From the NCBI GenBank assembly GCA_963921795.1, contig OY997658.1, forward strand, positions 32,346,933-32,410,932: a stretch of 64,000 nucleotides of DNA, written 5' to 3'. The notes under the pieces were generated by a model. The model worked only from the letters and a program-made list of their open reading frames with translations. It made no database searches and was not told the DNA's origin. Source of the DNA: Nannobrachium achirus (Eukaryota; Chordata; Actinopteri; Myctophiformes; Myctophidae). The position numbers and the translations under genes were made by a program. This document shows positions 49,197 through 61,779 of this stretch, in pieces; the stretch's first letter is position 1; every line of letters begins with the position of its first letter.

Positions 49197-50093
49197 ACGG
49201 GTCAGCAACCTTTTTGAAATGAAGTGCCATGTTTTTATTTTCTAGATAGTGCCTTATCAACATAAATTTTAATGACACGCCATCAAACATTCTAACATAT
49301 TTTGATTGGCGGCAGGACATTGTTATAATGATCATTAGACTCAAAGTTCAGAGTTTAAAATGAATGTAGAATTGTGTGCAGGATTTCATTTGCTGCAATT
49401 TAGGCTAATTGACCATGTTTTAAAAAAATATTTTATTTTAAAATAAAAATCCTCTCTCACACTCCTGCCAGTGTGCCCTGTGCCAATGTTGGCACCGTGC
49501 TAGCTCTGGTCCATCGCGTCACCTCCCGGTGACACTCTGACAGACCCGTCGGCAAATGAATAGACCGCGTTTTCTCAGCCCCTACCAGCGCTCAACTTCA
49601 GTCAAAATGAACAAAACTACTTCACTACTCACCAAACCAAAGGTAGTTTTGCGTTGTTGAAAGTCTATTCTCTGCGGTGGTGAGCCCCTCAGCACCCCAC
49701 CTACTCTGTAAAATACATTATTTTTGTCATGAAATAAAACGCACCCACCTCGAGCCACCTAGCGGCCACTGCACATACAATGGTTCACAACCCGGAAATA
49801 AGCGGTGGTCGAGTTGGATGCACTTTATTTCATGCCAAAAATAGTGTATTTTGCAGATTGGGTGGGGTGCTGAGGGGTTCACCACCGCGGAGAATAGACT
49901 TTCAACAATGCAAAACTACCTTTGGTTTGGTGAGTAGTGAAGTAGTTTTGTTTATTTTGACTGAAGTTGAGCGCTCGTAGGGGCTGAGAAATCGCGGTCT
50001 ATTCATTTGCCGACGGGTCAGTCAGAGCGTCACCAGGAGGTGCCGCGATGGACCAGAGCTAGCACGGTGCCTGCCTAAGGTTGTCTACCCCGG
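49197..50093. mobile_element. hAT-type element (897 bp) with large internal inverted repeat
   Basis: Ends ACGGGTCAGCAACCTTTTTG and GGTTGTCTACCCCGG. Flanks GTTAATAC / GTTAATAT match 7 of 8. The inner arms (about 49495-49760 and 49805-50075) are inverted copies sharing CACCGTGCTAGCTCTGGTCC, GACGGGTC-type and AAGTAGTTTTGTT blocks. No transposase. Confidence 0.8.
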
Positions 50094-50097
50094 GTTA

Positions 50098-50333
50098 ATA
50101 TATGACTGCTGTCGGGCAGAAACCTCTCATCGCCAAAACATTAACTGTTTACGTGAAAATAGCTGATCTACAAGCACACGTCTCGCACCCCGTTGTGTGC
50201 TTGTAGATCAGCTATTTTCGCTAGTTTTGTGTAACGGTCTTGTATGATGAAGCAGCCTTTACTTTATGAAAAAACATACAAATTTGAAACTTGGACATAC
50301 TGTATGAGGTTTCCACCCAACAACAACGATATT
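50098..50333. mobile_element. MITE, family G
   Basis: Ends TGCTGTCGGGCAGAAACC and GGTTTCCACCCAACAACAAC GATAT. Complete palindrome at 50153-50222 (CTGATCTACAAGCACACG and its complement). Begins 5 bp beyond the hAT element at 50093. Confidence 0.72.
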
Positions 50334-50475
50334 TCTAAGGTTTTAATGGACATTAAAAGGAGTGATTGAATTGCAAGTACTCAAATAACCTTGCGTGTTC
50401 AGAACAGTAGGAATCAACTGAAGGTCATTATCACTGTAATTCCTGTCTGTCTGAAGCTGATCTCATAACACTGTG

Positions 50476-50601
<126 letters not shown>

Positions 50602-50841
50602 CTGTATTACTATACTTGAGAGTGCCAAATGTCCTCAGAAGTATAGTAGAATAGATTGTTAGAAATGGTTGTTTTATGATAAAATAAATACAAATAAATT
50701 AGCCCAGAACTGGGAAAGTATCTGTGTCATTTTAGATTTTAGCTATACATAGTAACAAAAGTATTTCAGAAAACTCAAAACATTTTCAGATGGGGGTCCG
50801 AAGCCAAAGATATATCAATTTGGGGGTCCTTGGCACATGCA

Positions 50842-50842
<1 letters not shown>

Positions 50843-50909
<67 letters not shown>

Positions 50910-50942
50910 CGCGGGTGGGTGTGGGTGTGTGGGTGTGGGTGT

Positions 50943-51003
<61 letters not shown>

Positions 51004-51066
51004 TGGGTGTGGGTGTGGGTGTGTGTGGGTGTGGGTGTGGGTGTTGGTGTGTGTGTGTGTGTGTGT
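50843..51066. repeat. (GT)n / (GGGTGT)n microsatellite
   Basis: GT run with GTGGGT units. It truncates a hAT-type fragment (50786-50835, GATGGGGGTCCGAAGCCAAA). Confidence 0.96.
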
Positions 51067-51178
51067 CAACCTCTGTATGCCAACATGCCCCTGAGATAAA
51101 TCTGTACAAGGTGGCTGATTGGCTAGATGCTCGGCAAATGGATTATGGCATTATCACTTTGTCTCTGTCGGGTTCATC

Positions 51179-51500
51179 AGGCACGTGTCGTGCACACATA
51201 GACATCAAAGGGGGCTTGAGCCCTTGCTCTTTTATCCGTCTGTAAAAAGTGCCCTCTCCAGACCATGAATGCAGTTTTTACTATGGTGAAACAAATGAAA
51301 ATGCCCCTCTTTCCATGCCATACCCTGAAGGCAGCGTTCAAGAGAATTGCCTTGTCCAAACTCTCCTGATACTGATTGCAGTATCTTATTATGTTCATAG
51401 TTCAGTGTGGTATCACGCACCGTAAATAACCGACCTCCAAGCTCACAACACGCCACAGCGCGACGTGTTGTGAGCTTGGAGGTCTGCTATTTTTTTAGGG
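51179..51500. mobile_element. hAT-type element, family E, inverted and truncated
   Basis: Starts CAGGCACGTGTCGTGCACAC and shares TAGACATCAAAGGGGGCTTG with the right end of 43836. Complete palindrome at 51424-51495, with arms GACCTCCAAGC / GCTTGGAGGTC. The far end is not found. Confidence 0.72.
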
Positions 51501-52230
51501 CAGAGAAAGGCTCAACAGTCTATTCTAGACTGATCATTGTAGTTTTTCATTCATATAGTCACAGATATAATATACATACACTCACATACACTGCATATAC
51601 TGTAACCTTGCACTTGCAGAGTTATCAAACAATAAATACAGAAACAAAAACAAAGAACAAATACATTTATTTTTTGAATTATTGTTCAGAATTTCCTTTC
51701 AAGTAGTGGTGTCAGCTCCTGTAGCCTCTAGGCCTATAAAGTGTAATAATCCTCTGGGTCATGCTGCTGCTGCCGTGACGCACAGCCTCCAGTGGTGGAC
51801 AGTAATCAAGTACATTTCCTTTTTCAAACAGAACGACAGATTTGTTTAACTCCAGCATCCTATCTTTTCAGGCGTGCTGACGTAATGTCAGATTACTTCC
51901 ACGTTTCGGGGCATCTTGTTGACATATGTTCCTCCGGATTTAATGATTGATAGGCAAGCACACAGAGTTAGATGGATGACTAGATTAGACATCAATCAGA
52001 TTAAATAAATCCAGAGGAACAGACGTCAACTAGACACGCAAAACACAGAAGTAATCTAAAGTGAAGTAATTGTAACCACAGATATGCTCTAAAAGCGTGT
52101 AAAACATATATATTTCTTTCTTTTAAAATGGCATTGGCAATGTAGAGCCCAGAGATGATGCTGCCTGAAATTAAGTTTACTTCTACCATTGTATTGAAAA
52201 GGAAATGGGTTTGTGACTATATAGTACATG
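51500..52230. other. Unassigned sequence
   Basis: No gene recognised. 51790-51850 has CCAGTGGTGGACAGTAATCA, the start of an AAGTACATTTACT-family fragment. Two inverted related tracts (51870-52060, GTAATGTCAGATTACTTCCA and its counterpart near 52050) suggest a diverged foldback. Confidence 0.4.
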
Positions 52231-52237
52231 TCAGAAG

Positions 52238-52238
<1 letters not shown>

Positions 52239-52328
<90 letters not shown>

Positions 52329-52368
52329 GGGGGGGGGGGGTGTGGGTGTGTGTGTGTGTGTGGGTGTG

Positions 52369-52400
<32 letters not shown>

Positions 52401-52440
52401 TGCGTGCGTGCGTGTGCGTGTAGGCGTGCGCGTGTAGGCG
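52239..52440. repeat. (TG)n, poly-G and (TGCG)n microsatellite
   Basis: TG run, about 14 G bases at 52326-52340, then TGTGGG and TGCG units. Confidence 0.96.
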
Positions 52441-52447
52441 TGCGCGT

Positions 52448-53438
52448 TAGTGATGCGCGGGCTGGTGATTTTTATGGACCGCGGGCCCCCGCAATTTTAA
52501 TTATCTGACCCAGCCCAGCCCAACCCGCAACAACGCATCAATTTTCACAGCCCAGCTCAGCCCGCGGCCCGCCGTCATTAAATACATGTCAAATACGTCT
52601 TTGAATGTGGATTTTTAAGGCAGCTGTGCAAAAACAGAACGGAGAAACTTTGAGCACTGATTTAGAGCACATAGTCTAACAGTGCAGTGCAAGAGAGCCA
52701 TACAAAAATATCGTTCGAACATTTAAAAGCAATGAACCGTTAATTAGCTACATGACGGCATGACGAGTGACGACATGCATGCTTATTTTAATTGATAACA
52801 CTCCTGTATGAGTATGCACTATGCACACGGAACACAACTACTGTATCACAGAGAGATGAGGATCGAGTCACAAGCCTATTAGTCACTGGCGCACCGCGCC
52901 GAGACACCAAAGCAACAGCTCTACGCCTCTCAACATAATTTGTTGAGAAAATATTATTTCCTACAATCTATGCTCTCACCGCAGCACGACAGCATCCAAC
53001 CTGCAAAAGGTAATTAACCAGCTCCTTACCGATATCTGCTGCGGAGGTGCAAAGTTTATCAAACTTTCAAAGGGTGTACGTTGTTTAAGTCAAAGGAGCA
53101 TTGTTTTCATATCATAATATGAACTTTAGTTTAGTCAAAAGCTTGTACAATCCAAACTGGTCCACACGTGAGTTGTTCTGGGTTCTGTTTACATTAAGCT
53201 GAAGATAGGCTGTGTCAAGTAGCCAAAAACTAACAAAGCAGAAGCACTTCCTCCCAAGCGGTGGATTTCAAAATAAGATAGTTAAACTCCCATAATATGA
53301 TTAGGCAACGGTTTTATTTTCAAGTCTACTTACAGGAAGTAATGGACTTAATTAGAATAAAGTGTACATTTCTTGGCCCAGCTCAACCCGGCCTGCGGGC
53401 TGACCGCGGGGGACCGCGGTCCGCACCGCGCATCACTA
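52448..53438. mobile_element. hAT-type element (991 bp), exact TSD
   Basis: Ends TAGTGATGCGCGGGCTGG and CGCACCGCGCATCACTA. GTGCGCGT flanks both sides (52440-52447, 53439-53446). It lands at the edge of a TGCG microsatellite. No transposase was recognised. Confidence 0.92.
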
Positions 53439-53449
53439 GTGCGCGTGCG

Positions 53450-53986
53450 TGCACACAATCCTTGTCTGCCAATCCACAACCTCCACCTTTCCAGGGACCC
53501 CCGCAGCTCCATGGACAAAAAGCTAAAAAACGACCATGACGCCCCCAAATCGGCTGCTCATCGCGTTGCTCTGCCACAGACAAAGAGATGTCACACATCT
53601 CATCAACATGGATCTCCTCTTTTCTCACATGCCCCTCTTCTAGCGCCACCATCTTGCAAAACACATTTACGGACACAGCTCCTACAATTTGTGCCCTAAA
53701 ATCACGCAAATCGGTACACGGTATGTCTACACTCATGTCTTCAACATGGATCTGTCCCATATAGCGCCACCTTCAGACCGATTTTTTCAAACACATTTAT
53801 GAACACTGCTCCTACAGTTTTTGCCCTAAAATCACACAAATCGCTACACAGTATACACTCATCTCATCAACATGGATCTGTCCCATATAGCGCCACTATC
53901 AGGCCGATTTTTTTAACACATTTTTGGACCTAAAATCACGCTGCGACCTGGCGGTCGCTTATCTCCTGATTAGGGAGTCTTACTGG
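53450..53986 (+). mobile_element. Helitron-like non-autonomous element, 3' end intact
   Basis: Shares AATCCACAACCTCC, AGCGCCACC, AAAATCACGCAAATCGGTAC and CATCAACATGGATCTGTCCC (twice) with the copy at 29575. Ends GCGACCTGGCGGTCGC, hairpin CTCCTGATTAGGGAG, TCTTACTGG, then host T. An internal unit is duplicated (53735-53935). Confidence 0.6.
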
Positions 53987-54889
53987 TATTAAAACCTTGT
54001 ACTGTTTGTACAATACCAAAACAAGGGCCTGGAATCAAAACTGGGACCTTTGCCTTCCCAGGTGGGCTCTCTAACCCATTGGTTCTGAAAGTGTGGTCCG
54101 GGTGGACCCCAAGGGGTCCTGTGGGGATATCATATATAGCGTTACAACCATTTTGACCACTTTTACCATATTTTATACTTCGTCTATGTGAGTGATCTGA
54201 ATCAAAACGCCAATTTAACACATCGAGTGCCCGGATGTATGACGTGTGTGTGTTGCTGGTGCCCATGGCAACGCGTCATTCTGCCTACCGGCGAGAGTAC
54301 TGGCGAGAAAAGTAATCCGAGTAAATGTAATCGGAGTATGTCCTGTTTATTTCGCGAAAATCTTTTCTTTCAGTCAGGACCGTTTTTTATCATTTCTAAG
54401 CCACATTGTTTGTGTTATGGCAGGTAGAAGAGGCTGCCGTTTTGAAATGAAAGTGATTTAAAAGCTAGATTAGGAGAAAACCACGTTTTTGTGCAGCCGT
54501 TAGACAGGAAGTCAACGAGACACACAGCGCGTCCGGGTGACGTAATTGCGCGCTGCATGTTGGGAAATGGAGTTTGTTTCATCACCGCGGCAGCCAAGTG
54601 CAGTAGCTACAGTACAGTATAGTTTACTGTACAACGCGTCAAACGCGTCGTGGGCCTCCAGCGACATCAAAGAGATTGGCTTGTAGACACCACGTGGGCA
54701 GCCGATGTGTTAATAAAGAACTTTTTTTTTGCAAGTTCCATACAGTGTGTGGGACCTTTTCTAAGATTTATTTTCATCAGAGATCCCTTTTCTGAACGTT
54801 TTCACCGTTGTCCTACGCACCTGTCACCAACTAACCTTTGAGGTGTGCATTGGCCTTCTTCTAAAGATACTTTGGTTATTCAAAATGAG

Positions 54890-54968
54890 CATTTATACAA
54901 GCTCATCATAGCGCAGCACCAAGTGACGTGCTACTGCTATCGCTTGTAGATCTGCTATTTTTGAAAAA
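54890..54968. repeat. Copy of the recurrent palindrome
   Basis: ATACAAGCTCATCATAGCGC ... CGCTTGTAGATCTGCTATTT with a diverged loop. Followed by GTGCAAATCTTTGAATTGG, as in family A. Confidence 0.65.
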
Positions 54969-55190
54969 TCTTGTAGATTTGTGCAAATCTTTGAATTGGA
55001 CGCTATGGCCGCTCATATATGCATATATGTATGGAGATACATGTTTTTTTTGCCCCGACAATGGTCACTAACAGAGATTCTTCTCTGCATTTTTTGTTGA
55101 ACATTTTCTGTTTACCATGCTGCAATGTAATCCTTTTGTTCCAAAAGTTTGAATGCACTTATGCACGCTTATCTGAATTTGTGCAAGGTC

Positions 55191-55231
55191 ACACCACCAC
55201 CACCACCACCACCACCACCACCACCACCACA
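55191..55231. repeat. (CAC)n trinucleotide repeat
   Basis: About 13 CAC units. Confidence 0.95.
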
Positions 55232-55238
55232 GTGTAAT

Positions 55239-55396
<158 letters not shown>

Positions 55397-55631
55397 TTGG
55401 TAAATAATACAATGCCTTTATTGGGCTGATTGCTGAAGTGTCAGAGATGGTTAGAGTGGTTACCATGGTTACAGCCCCCATGGCCCTCTTAGCAGAGAGG
55501 CACGGCGTTAGCTTTAATGTCATGTTTATACGACCTGGAGAGGACTCTGCACCGCATGTGGGAGACCAGCATAATCTACAATTTACAGTTTAGGCATTTA
55601 GAAGACACTCTTGATCCAGAGTGACTTACAA

Positions 55632-55755
55632 TAAGCAAGGTATCTTTTCAGATATCAATACACTAAGCAAGGTAATACATCAATACAATAAGCAAGGTAT
55701 CTTTTTCACATATCAATACACTAAGCAAGGTAATACATCAATACATCAACATCAG
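55632..55755. repeat. Tandem repeat, unit about 57 bp, two copies
   Basis: GCAAGGTATCTTTT, CATATCAATACACTAAGCAA and GGTAATACATCAATACA repeat twice. Confidence 0.85.
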
Positions 55756-56079
55756 TACATCAAATGCATAGAAATATCAATCTAGACAAAAAGGTAGATG
55801 GAGCAGCATTTACTGTCGCCTCAAGGTGTAATGACCTTAACGGTTGTTATGATCAGCCAGTGGTACAGTAACTAACATGCTGTACTTGATCGATATAATG
55901 AGTGATACATTTACGTTGCAATAGTATGATATATCCTACTAGTAAGACACCTGAGGGTGGAATGCGACCTCAGGGTGACATGCGCGCCAATTCTTGACTA
56001 TCTGGCCAACCACAGCGTTTCTCTGACGATTCTAGTTGTTGTCATTCTGGGGGGAGTTTGTTCATGTTTTTGTGAGGGT

Positions 56080-56125
56080 ATTAACCCTAGGAGACACGGG
56101 GAGAACATGCAAACTCCACACAGAA
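56080..56125. repeat. Short fish-type repeat fragment
   Basis: GGGAGAACATGCAAACTCCA followed by CACAGAAAGG, a phrase common in fish repeats. The rest of 55760-56570 is unassigned. Confidence 0.45.
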
Positions 56126-56579
56126 AGGCCCTATCGCCAACCCCACCTAGGGTGTGAGCGATAGGGCCTAAACATGGAGATGTGGAGAACACTATATATG
56201 GAGATAGTCCAGTCCATCATGTCATATGGGACTACCGTCATAGACAGTAACCATTGTTAGGCCGGAGTCAATGGCTGTCTGTCTGTCTGACTGTCTGTAT
56301 GTACAGGAAGTGATGTCACATGACATACTTTTTATGCCCATATATGAGTCATTCTGTACCACATCTCCACCACATCTCCATGTAGGCCAAACAGGTTCGC
56401 TCCATTTCTCCATGTATAGGTCCAAATGCCCAACGTCGAGCTTGACAAAGAGGATAGCGCACATTGTACCTCATCCACCCTTTCCACTCCTTTTGGTATC
56501 TTTATCCTCCTCCTCCTTTTTTTCTTTTTTATTCTTCTCTTTTTTTCACAGCCGCCCACTGACATCACTCCCTGTACAG

Positions 56580-56641
56580 AAGGAAGGTTACGGAAGGAAG
56601 GAAGGAAGGAAGGAAGGAAGGAAGGAAGGAAGGAAGGAAGG
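56580..56641. repeat. (AAGG)n microsatellite
   Basis: About 15 GGAA units. Confidence 0.97.
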
Positions 56642-56938
56642 TCACTCAAGTGACAAGGTTTTTCAGGTTAAATGCGACCTTCGGTCGCAATTATTCATGA
56701 AACCATTCATGAAACCATGGTTCCATTTGTACCCTCTCAAGAGTTATGGTGGTCCTTTAAATTAAAAAGCTCGAGAACCACGGGTATTGTAATTGTATAG
56801 CAGACATGAAGTCCACATGCTCAGACCGGTTCCAGAAACAACATTGTTTCCAAATGTGATGGAACCACTTTCGGTTCCTCAATGCTGGAACCTGTTCCTC
56901 CGGTTATGTAGTTAAGTCCAGAATGTGAGTCCTACCTC

Positions 56939-57439
56939 CAGGGGCGCCGCACCAAATTCTGGGCCCTGGGTACTTTATTGAAAAATAGCAGATATACAAG
57001 CTCACAGCGCGGTAACGAGTGCCGCGCTGTGAGCTTGTAGATCTGCTATTTTTGAAAAATCGTGAACATTCGTGCAAGTCTTTGAATATTTCAAATCCTT
57101 CTAAGGTTTTTTTTGAAAAATCTTTGTTTCTATGTCTCAGTGCTCAAACCTTTTCATGTGAAGGACCCCCAAAATGATATGTATTTGGCCGCAGAACCCC
57201 ATCTCAAAATATTTAGTTCCAGGGACCCCTCAGAAGCAAAATTTGAGTTACAAATGTTCGCTTAAAAAATACACTTTTCAGAAATAGCAGATCTACAAGC
57301 TCGCAGCGCGGCACTCAGTGCCACGCTGTGAGCTTGTATATCTGCTATTTTTCAATATCTAAGGTATAAAATAATTAAGGCCCCTCCACCTTGGGCCCTG
57401 GTAACTCAGCCCCACTTTTCCCCCCTTGTGACACCCCTG
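56939..57439. mobile_element. hAT-type MITE, family A, complete, exact TSD
   Basis: Ends CAGGGGCGCCGCACCAAATT and TTGTGACACCCCTG. CCTACCTC flanks both sides (56931-56938, 57440-57447). Two complete palindromes lie inside (56984-57055 and 57285-57352), with the loops AACGAGTGCC and ACTCAGTGCC. This copy defines the family. Confidence 0.94.
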
Positions 57440-57447
57440 CCTACCTC

Positions 57448-58430
57448 TACTAGTGTGCTCACTCTACAGTGTCAAACACATAAAGTCACTCACTGTACAG
57501 CGTTGTCGTGTCTTTAACACAACCTGTGGCTTCTGCTTCAACTCATTGATTCCCAGAATTCCCTGCAGGCCTCATTATGTACTAAGAATGGCTGCGGAAG
57601 TCACAGTACACGTGCGTGCATACGTGTCTGCACTTGTATTTCTAAATTTGTGAGGGAGAAATGTCTTAACTATAGTTACACACTGATGTTAATCACCCAA
57701 AATAACCATCTATAAGTAAATGGTGCATTTATCCAAAGAACTTTGCAATGTGCATTTCATTCTCCCATTCACACACACACACGCACATTCACATACCAAT
57801 GGCGGAGGAAACAGACACCCTTCAAGGCACAAACCTGCTCAATGGGAACAGTTATGGGCTAAACAGCAAGAGCGTGCGTGGGTATGTGTGCATCTGTCCT
57901 GGCTGTATAGTATATGTGAGGGTGTTTGCAGTAACCTCAGCTTAGGTGGTTCAATGCGCCCCAAAGGCTGGCAGTCACGCTACAACACAAACAAGCATAA
58001 TGACTGACTGATTAATGATATTTTTTATTGTGAAAATATCATATGTGCAAGCTCACAACGTGTCACAATTTGACATGTTGTGACATGTTGTTGTAAGCCT
58101 TTTTTTGTATTGTACAGCAAAGTCAATTATTAATATAAAATCCCTTTTTGATGTTGATTCATTGAATAAAAAATGCATCTCGATTATCTGCTTTCTTAGT
58201 CCACCTCTTCCAGGAACTCGGTTTGGCTCCTCCCCTTTCTTGGTCCACTTCCTCCCAGCTTCTTCTGTGTTTATTCCAACTAACAACAACACTGCATGTT
58301 TAAGGCAGTGTTGCTGACAGATGTCTGCTGATAGCAGAATCTGTCTTTAGAGATTACAATAATGCATTAATAGGAGGGATGGGTCATACAGTAGTGTTAA
58401 TATTCTGAGTGCCTCGACAAGAGTATGATT
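57448..58430. other. Unassigned sequence with one palindrome copy
   Basis: No gene recognised. A diverged palindrome (58030-58095) contains CAAGCTCACAACGTGTCACA. Confidence 0.4.
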
Positions 58431-58439
58431 CTTGATTTA

Positions 58440-58547
58440 TTTTTATTGTCTCCGACAGGAGGGTATGTTTTCGCCCCTGTCCGTCCACCCGTATGTCTGT
58501 TGTGTGTGTGTGTGTCCGTCCCATTAGTTTGTTTGCACTCCCTAGGG
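58440..58547 (+). mobile_element. Helitron-like element, left part, interrupted by a hAT element
   Basis: The head TCTCCGACAGGAGGGTATGT and TTTCGCCCCTGTCCGTCC match 40995. It continues at 60451 after the insertion at 58548-60450. Confidence 0.6.
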
Positions 58548-60450
58548 CAGGGGTATTCAAATAGATTAGGCAGGGGGCCCCAGTTGTAAAATGACTTAAA
58601 GCCGGGGGCCACCATACAATTTGTTTTAAAGAAAACTAAAAACAAAACATGGTTGACCGTTTGACTGGAAAACGTTAAAGGACCACTTCACCCATTCAAT
58701 CTCTTAGGCTAGGAATTAATGGTGTGTGCAGAGAATCCTCATTGGCTGAGCCCCCAACATGCTCCCTCCTTTTGTAGCTACTTACTTCTGAGCTTTGAGT
58801 GGTTTTGGTCCTTCACACCACAGATAGTATTCTCCATCTCGTCCATTAGTTTGTATTTCATTTCATTTCATGGGACCCGCACACAGAACACATTGAAATG
58901 CATGCTTCCTACAGTATTTTATCAAATTCAAAATCAAAGCCTGTGCACTAAAGAGGTCTGGCACAGAAATAGTCCTCTAAAACACCAGTAAGACTCCCTA
59001 ATCGGGAGATAAGCGACAGTCAGGTCACAGTATACACAAAGAGGCCCGTAACGTAAGTGGCATTGGTTCCACCCACAAGTTTGTCCGACAAACGGTTGAT
59101 GAGTAAAGCCAAATAAAGTTTCGGCCAATCAGAGGAGGGGGCGGGGCAAAGTTAAACCAATTAAGGTGAAGGACTCTTAATGAAGTTAATTGACACCACC
59201 CACAAGTGTGTACGACAAACGGTTGATGAGTAAAGCCAAATAAAGTTTGGGCCAATTAGAGGAGGGGGCGGGGCAAAGTTAAACCAATTAAGGTTAAGGA
59301 CTCTTAACACTTTGCAAGCCACGGGGAGCCCCTTAATATTAAAACCGGAATATACCGGACATCTGAGCAAGGAGTCTCAGCCGCGCCGTCTTTTACCGTA
59401 CTTTGTCATTAAAAACGAAATAAATGATTTTTATCCGAAAATCGGCGATCGTCTAACCTTCCCTAGTCACCACTCGTCTATCGATAGCGCATGGCTCGTC
59501 TGACATGAAGCAGAAGTGACGTTAGAGTCCATTCCTTCTAGAGACTCCCTAGCAGCCACCCATTTACTGTTTATACACGAGTGCTACTACAGAAGGAGTG
59601 CTGCGGGCTATGCGAGCGAAACTGTTCATATCTACTCTTGAGTCATCCATGGATTATTTGAGCAGACATTTACGTGAACGGATCGCGCACGCGAAACGCA
59701 CGGGGAGAAGACACCTCGGCCAAAACAGCCACTCTATCCCAATGGAGATCCAGATAATCACGGTGAGCTAACGACCTGGGGAGTGAAAGAAAAGAAAAAA
59801 CAACGGCGCGGTCCAAGAAGGAGGGGTGGCGGGCTCATGTTTATAAACATAATATTATGTCTTAGATCATAATACAATAATAGAAATTTCACGGCTAATC
59901 TACAACAAGCCATTCTATTTCGGCTAGCAAAGTGTTTTAATCAAGTCAATTGACAACACCCACAAGTTTGTACGACAAACGGTTGATGAGTAAAGCCAAA
60001 TAAAGTTTTGGCCAATGAGGGGAGGGGGCAGGGCAAAGTTAAGGACTGTTGGAGCAGAAGGAGTCGGTGGTCCCCGGGAATTCCCCGTGAGCAGCCCAGT
60101 TGAGGTGTTGATTTGGTCATTTTTGCACTATTTGGCGGCGGTGGCAGGGGGTCCCAGGGGGTCCGTGGAGGTCCGGGGGTCCTGAAGGATGTGGTTTGGC
60201 AGGCAAGGAGTGTGTGTGGAACATTTCACATGGATAGGGGCAACGATGGCAGGGATATGAGTTGGGCAAAAGTGTGACGTGACGTGACGTGACGTGACGT
60301 GACGTGACGTGACGTGACAGACAGACAGACAGACTGACTGACTGACGGACGGACAGACTGCAAATGTGTAAATGTATGAAGCAGTCAGGGCCACAAGAAA
60401 ACTCCACAGGGGCCAAATTTGGCCCACAGGCCTCCCGTTGAATATCACTG
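58548..60450. mobile_element. hAT-type element (1903 bp) inserted into a Helitron-like repeat
   Basis: Ends CAGGGGTATTCAAATAGATT and GTTGAATATCACTG. Flanks CCCTAGGG / CCCTAGAG match 7 of 8. Removing it rejoins GCACTCCCTAGAGGCTAAGG, as in the copy at 41985 (CACTCCCTATAGGCCAAGG). Inside are a minus-strand Helitron-like 3' end (58985-59035) and three related units with CGACAAACGGTTGATGAGTA (about 59088, 59213 and 59976). A minus-strand Helitron-like head lies at 60110-60370. No transposase was seen. Confidence 0.8.
60284..60317. repeat. (GTGAC)n pentanucleotide repeat
   Basis: Seven units of GTGAC, on the minus strand (GTCAC)n. The same unit appears expanded at 29589-29632 as CACATCACGT. Confidence 0.92.
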
Positions 60451-60835
60451 CCCTAGAGGCTAAGGAAAAAGCTTTGCCCTGCATTTTTCACATTTGCCTT
60501 TTATAGTGCCACAAGGAGGCCAACTTATGTAAAACACATTCTTTGCTATTACTCCATCAGATTTTCTCCAACAATCACGCAAATCACTGCACAGTATCTC
60601 TATGGACATGTGATCAAGACCAATCTGTCTGATATTTAATATTCCATCCTAATTGGCTAATATTGCCTTCCAAAGTTTGCAGAATTGCTCAGTTTTTGAA
60701 CAAAATGCCTCAAATCATGAATCGTGAGATTACCTTGAAATTTCCACACATATTCCCACTATAAACAAATGCCACCCTTTTCACATTGACCTAGTCATTA
60801 TAACGCCACCAGGACACCTGAGCTGGCGGAGACTG
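60451..60835 (+). mobile_element. Helitron-like element, right part
   Basis: Continues from 58547: AGGCTAAGGAAAAAGCTTTG, TTTTATAGTGCCACAAGGAG, TCCATCCTAATTGGCT, AACGCCACCAGGACACCTGA. The 3' hairpin and CTRR end are diverged. Confidence 0.55.
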
Positions 60836-61149
60836 TTAGTTTCTTTCTTTATTTATTTTCTTCAATGTTCCATGTATTTTCTGGCTGTTGAAAAAGCTAA
60901 AGAAAGCAGGTAATCTTTTACTTTGATAATGCAGGTTAAATGAGTTTAGGTATACTTTTCCTCTCCACTGCAGCCTCGGTAGTGTTCCTAGCCGCAGTGG
61001 ACAGCTGCAGCCATGTCTCACGGGTGTGTTGACACAAAGAGTAACATAGCGGAGGCCTGATTCACTGCCACAAGGCCTCCGCCACAACCAGAGGGATCAA
61101 CTCAGCAAGGTATTCTGTGTCACTCTCTCAACAGGGCCATTATCACTCA

Positions 61150-61432
61150 TATATCGTTGCTGTCGGGGCGGAAACCTTGGAAGTCCAAATGAACCGTTCC
61201 TTTTATTATATTACAATTCTTTTTAAACAATTTCAAATAGTGAAAATAGCCGATCTGCAAGCTCATTCGACGCCTCGCATCACGATGTGTTGTCTTGTGA
61301 ACTTGTAGAGAGGCTATTTTCACTGCTTTTTGTGCGACACTATGTGTGATGAAATAGGGCATTCATTTACGAAAATTCATAAAAAAGTTCACTTAATTAT
61401 GGAGATACAAGGTTTCGGCCTGACAGTAACAA
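61150..61432. mobile_element. MITE, family G
   Basis: Ends ATATCGTTGCTGTCGGGGCG and GTTTCGGCCTGACAGTAAC. Palindrome at 61243-61324 with the arms partly diverged. Confidence 0.75.
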
Positions 61433-61779
61433 TCAGCGCCACCAGAGCACCAGGCTCCTGGTACAGTACAAGCATGAATATCGTCGTGGTTCGGGAACCA
61501 CATACGCAACACATAAAACACATATTTGACGTAACACAAAGAAATACAATAATAATACCCTTTATTCAGAGATTTGAAGTTTAGTGCCTTGCTCAAGGCA
61601 ACACGTGTACCGTATTCCTAGTAGTCGGTACTACCGGCTACTAGGAATACAACCCACTCACCAAGGGTGAGGGATCAAACAACATTACAGTTATTAGTCA
61701 TTTTCACTATCTCCAGGCCATATTTATGCTACAAAATAAATACAGTCATTTAAGGTGGCAATAGATAGGACCGTACCTA

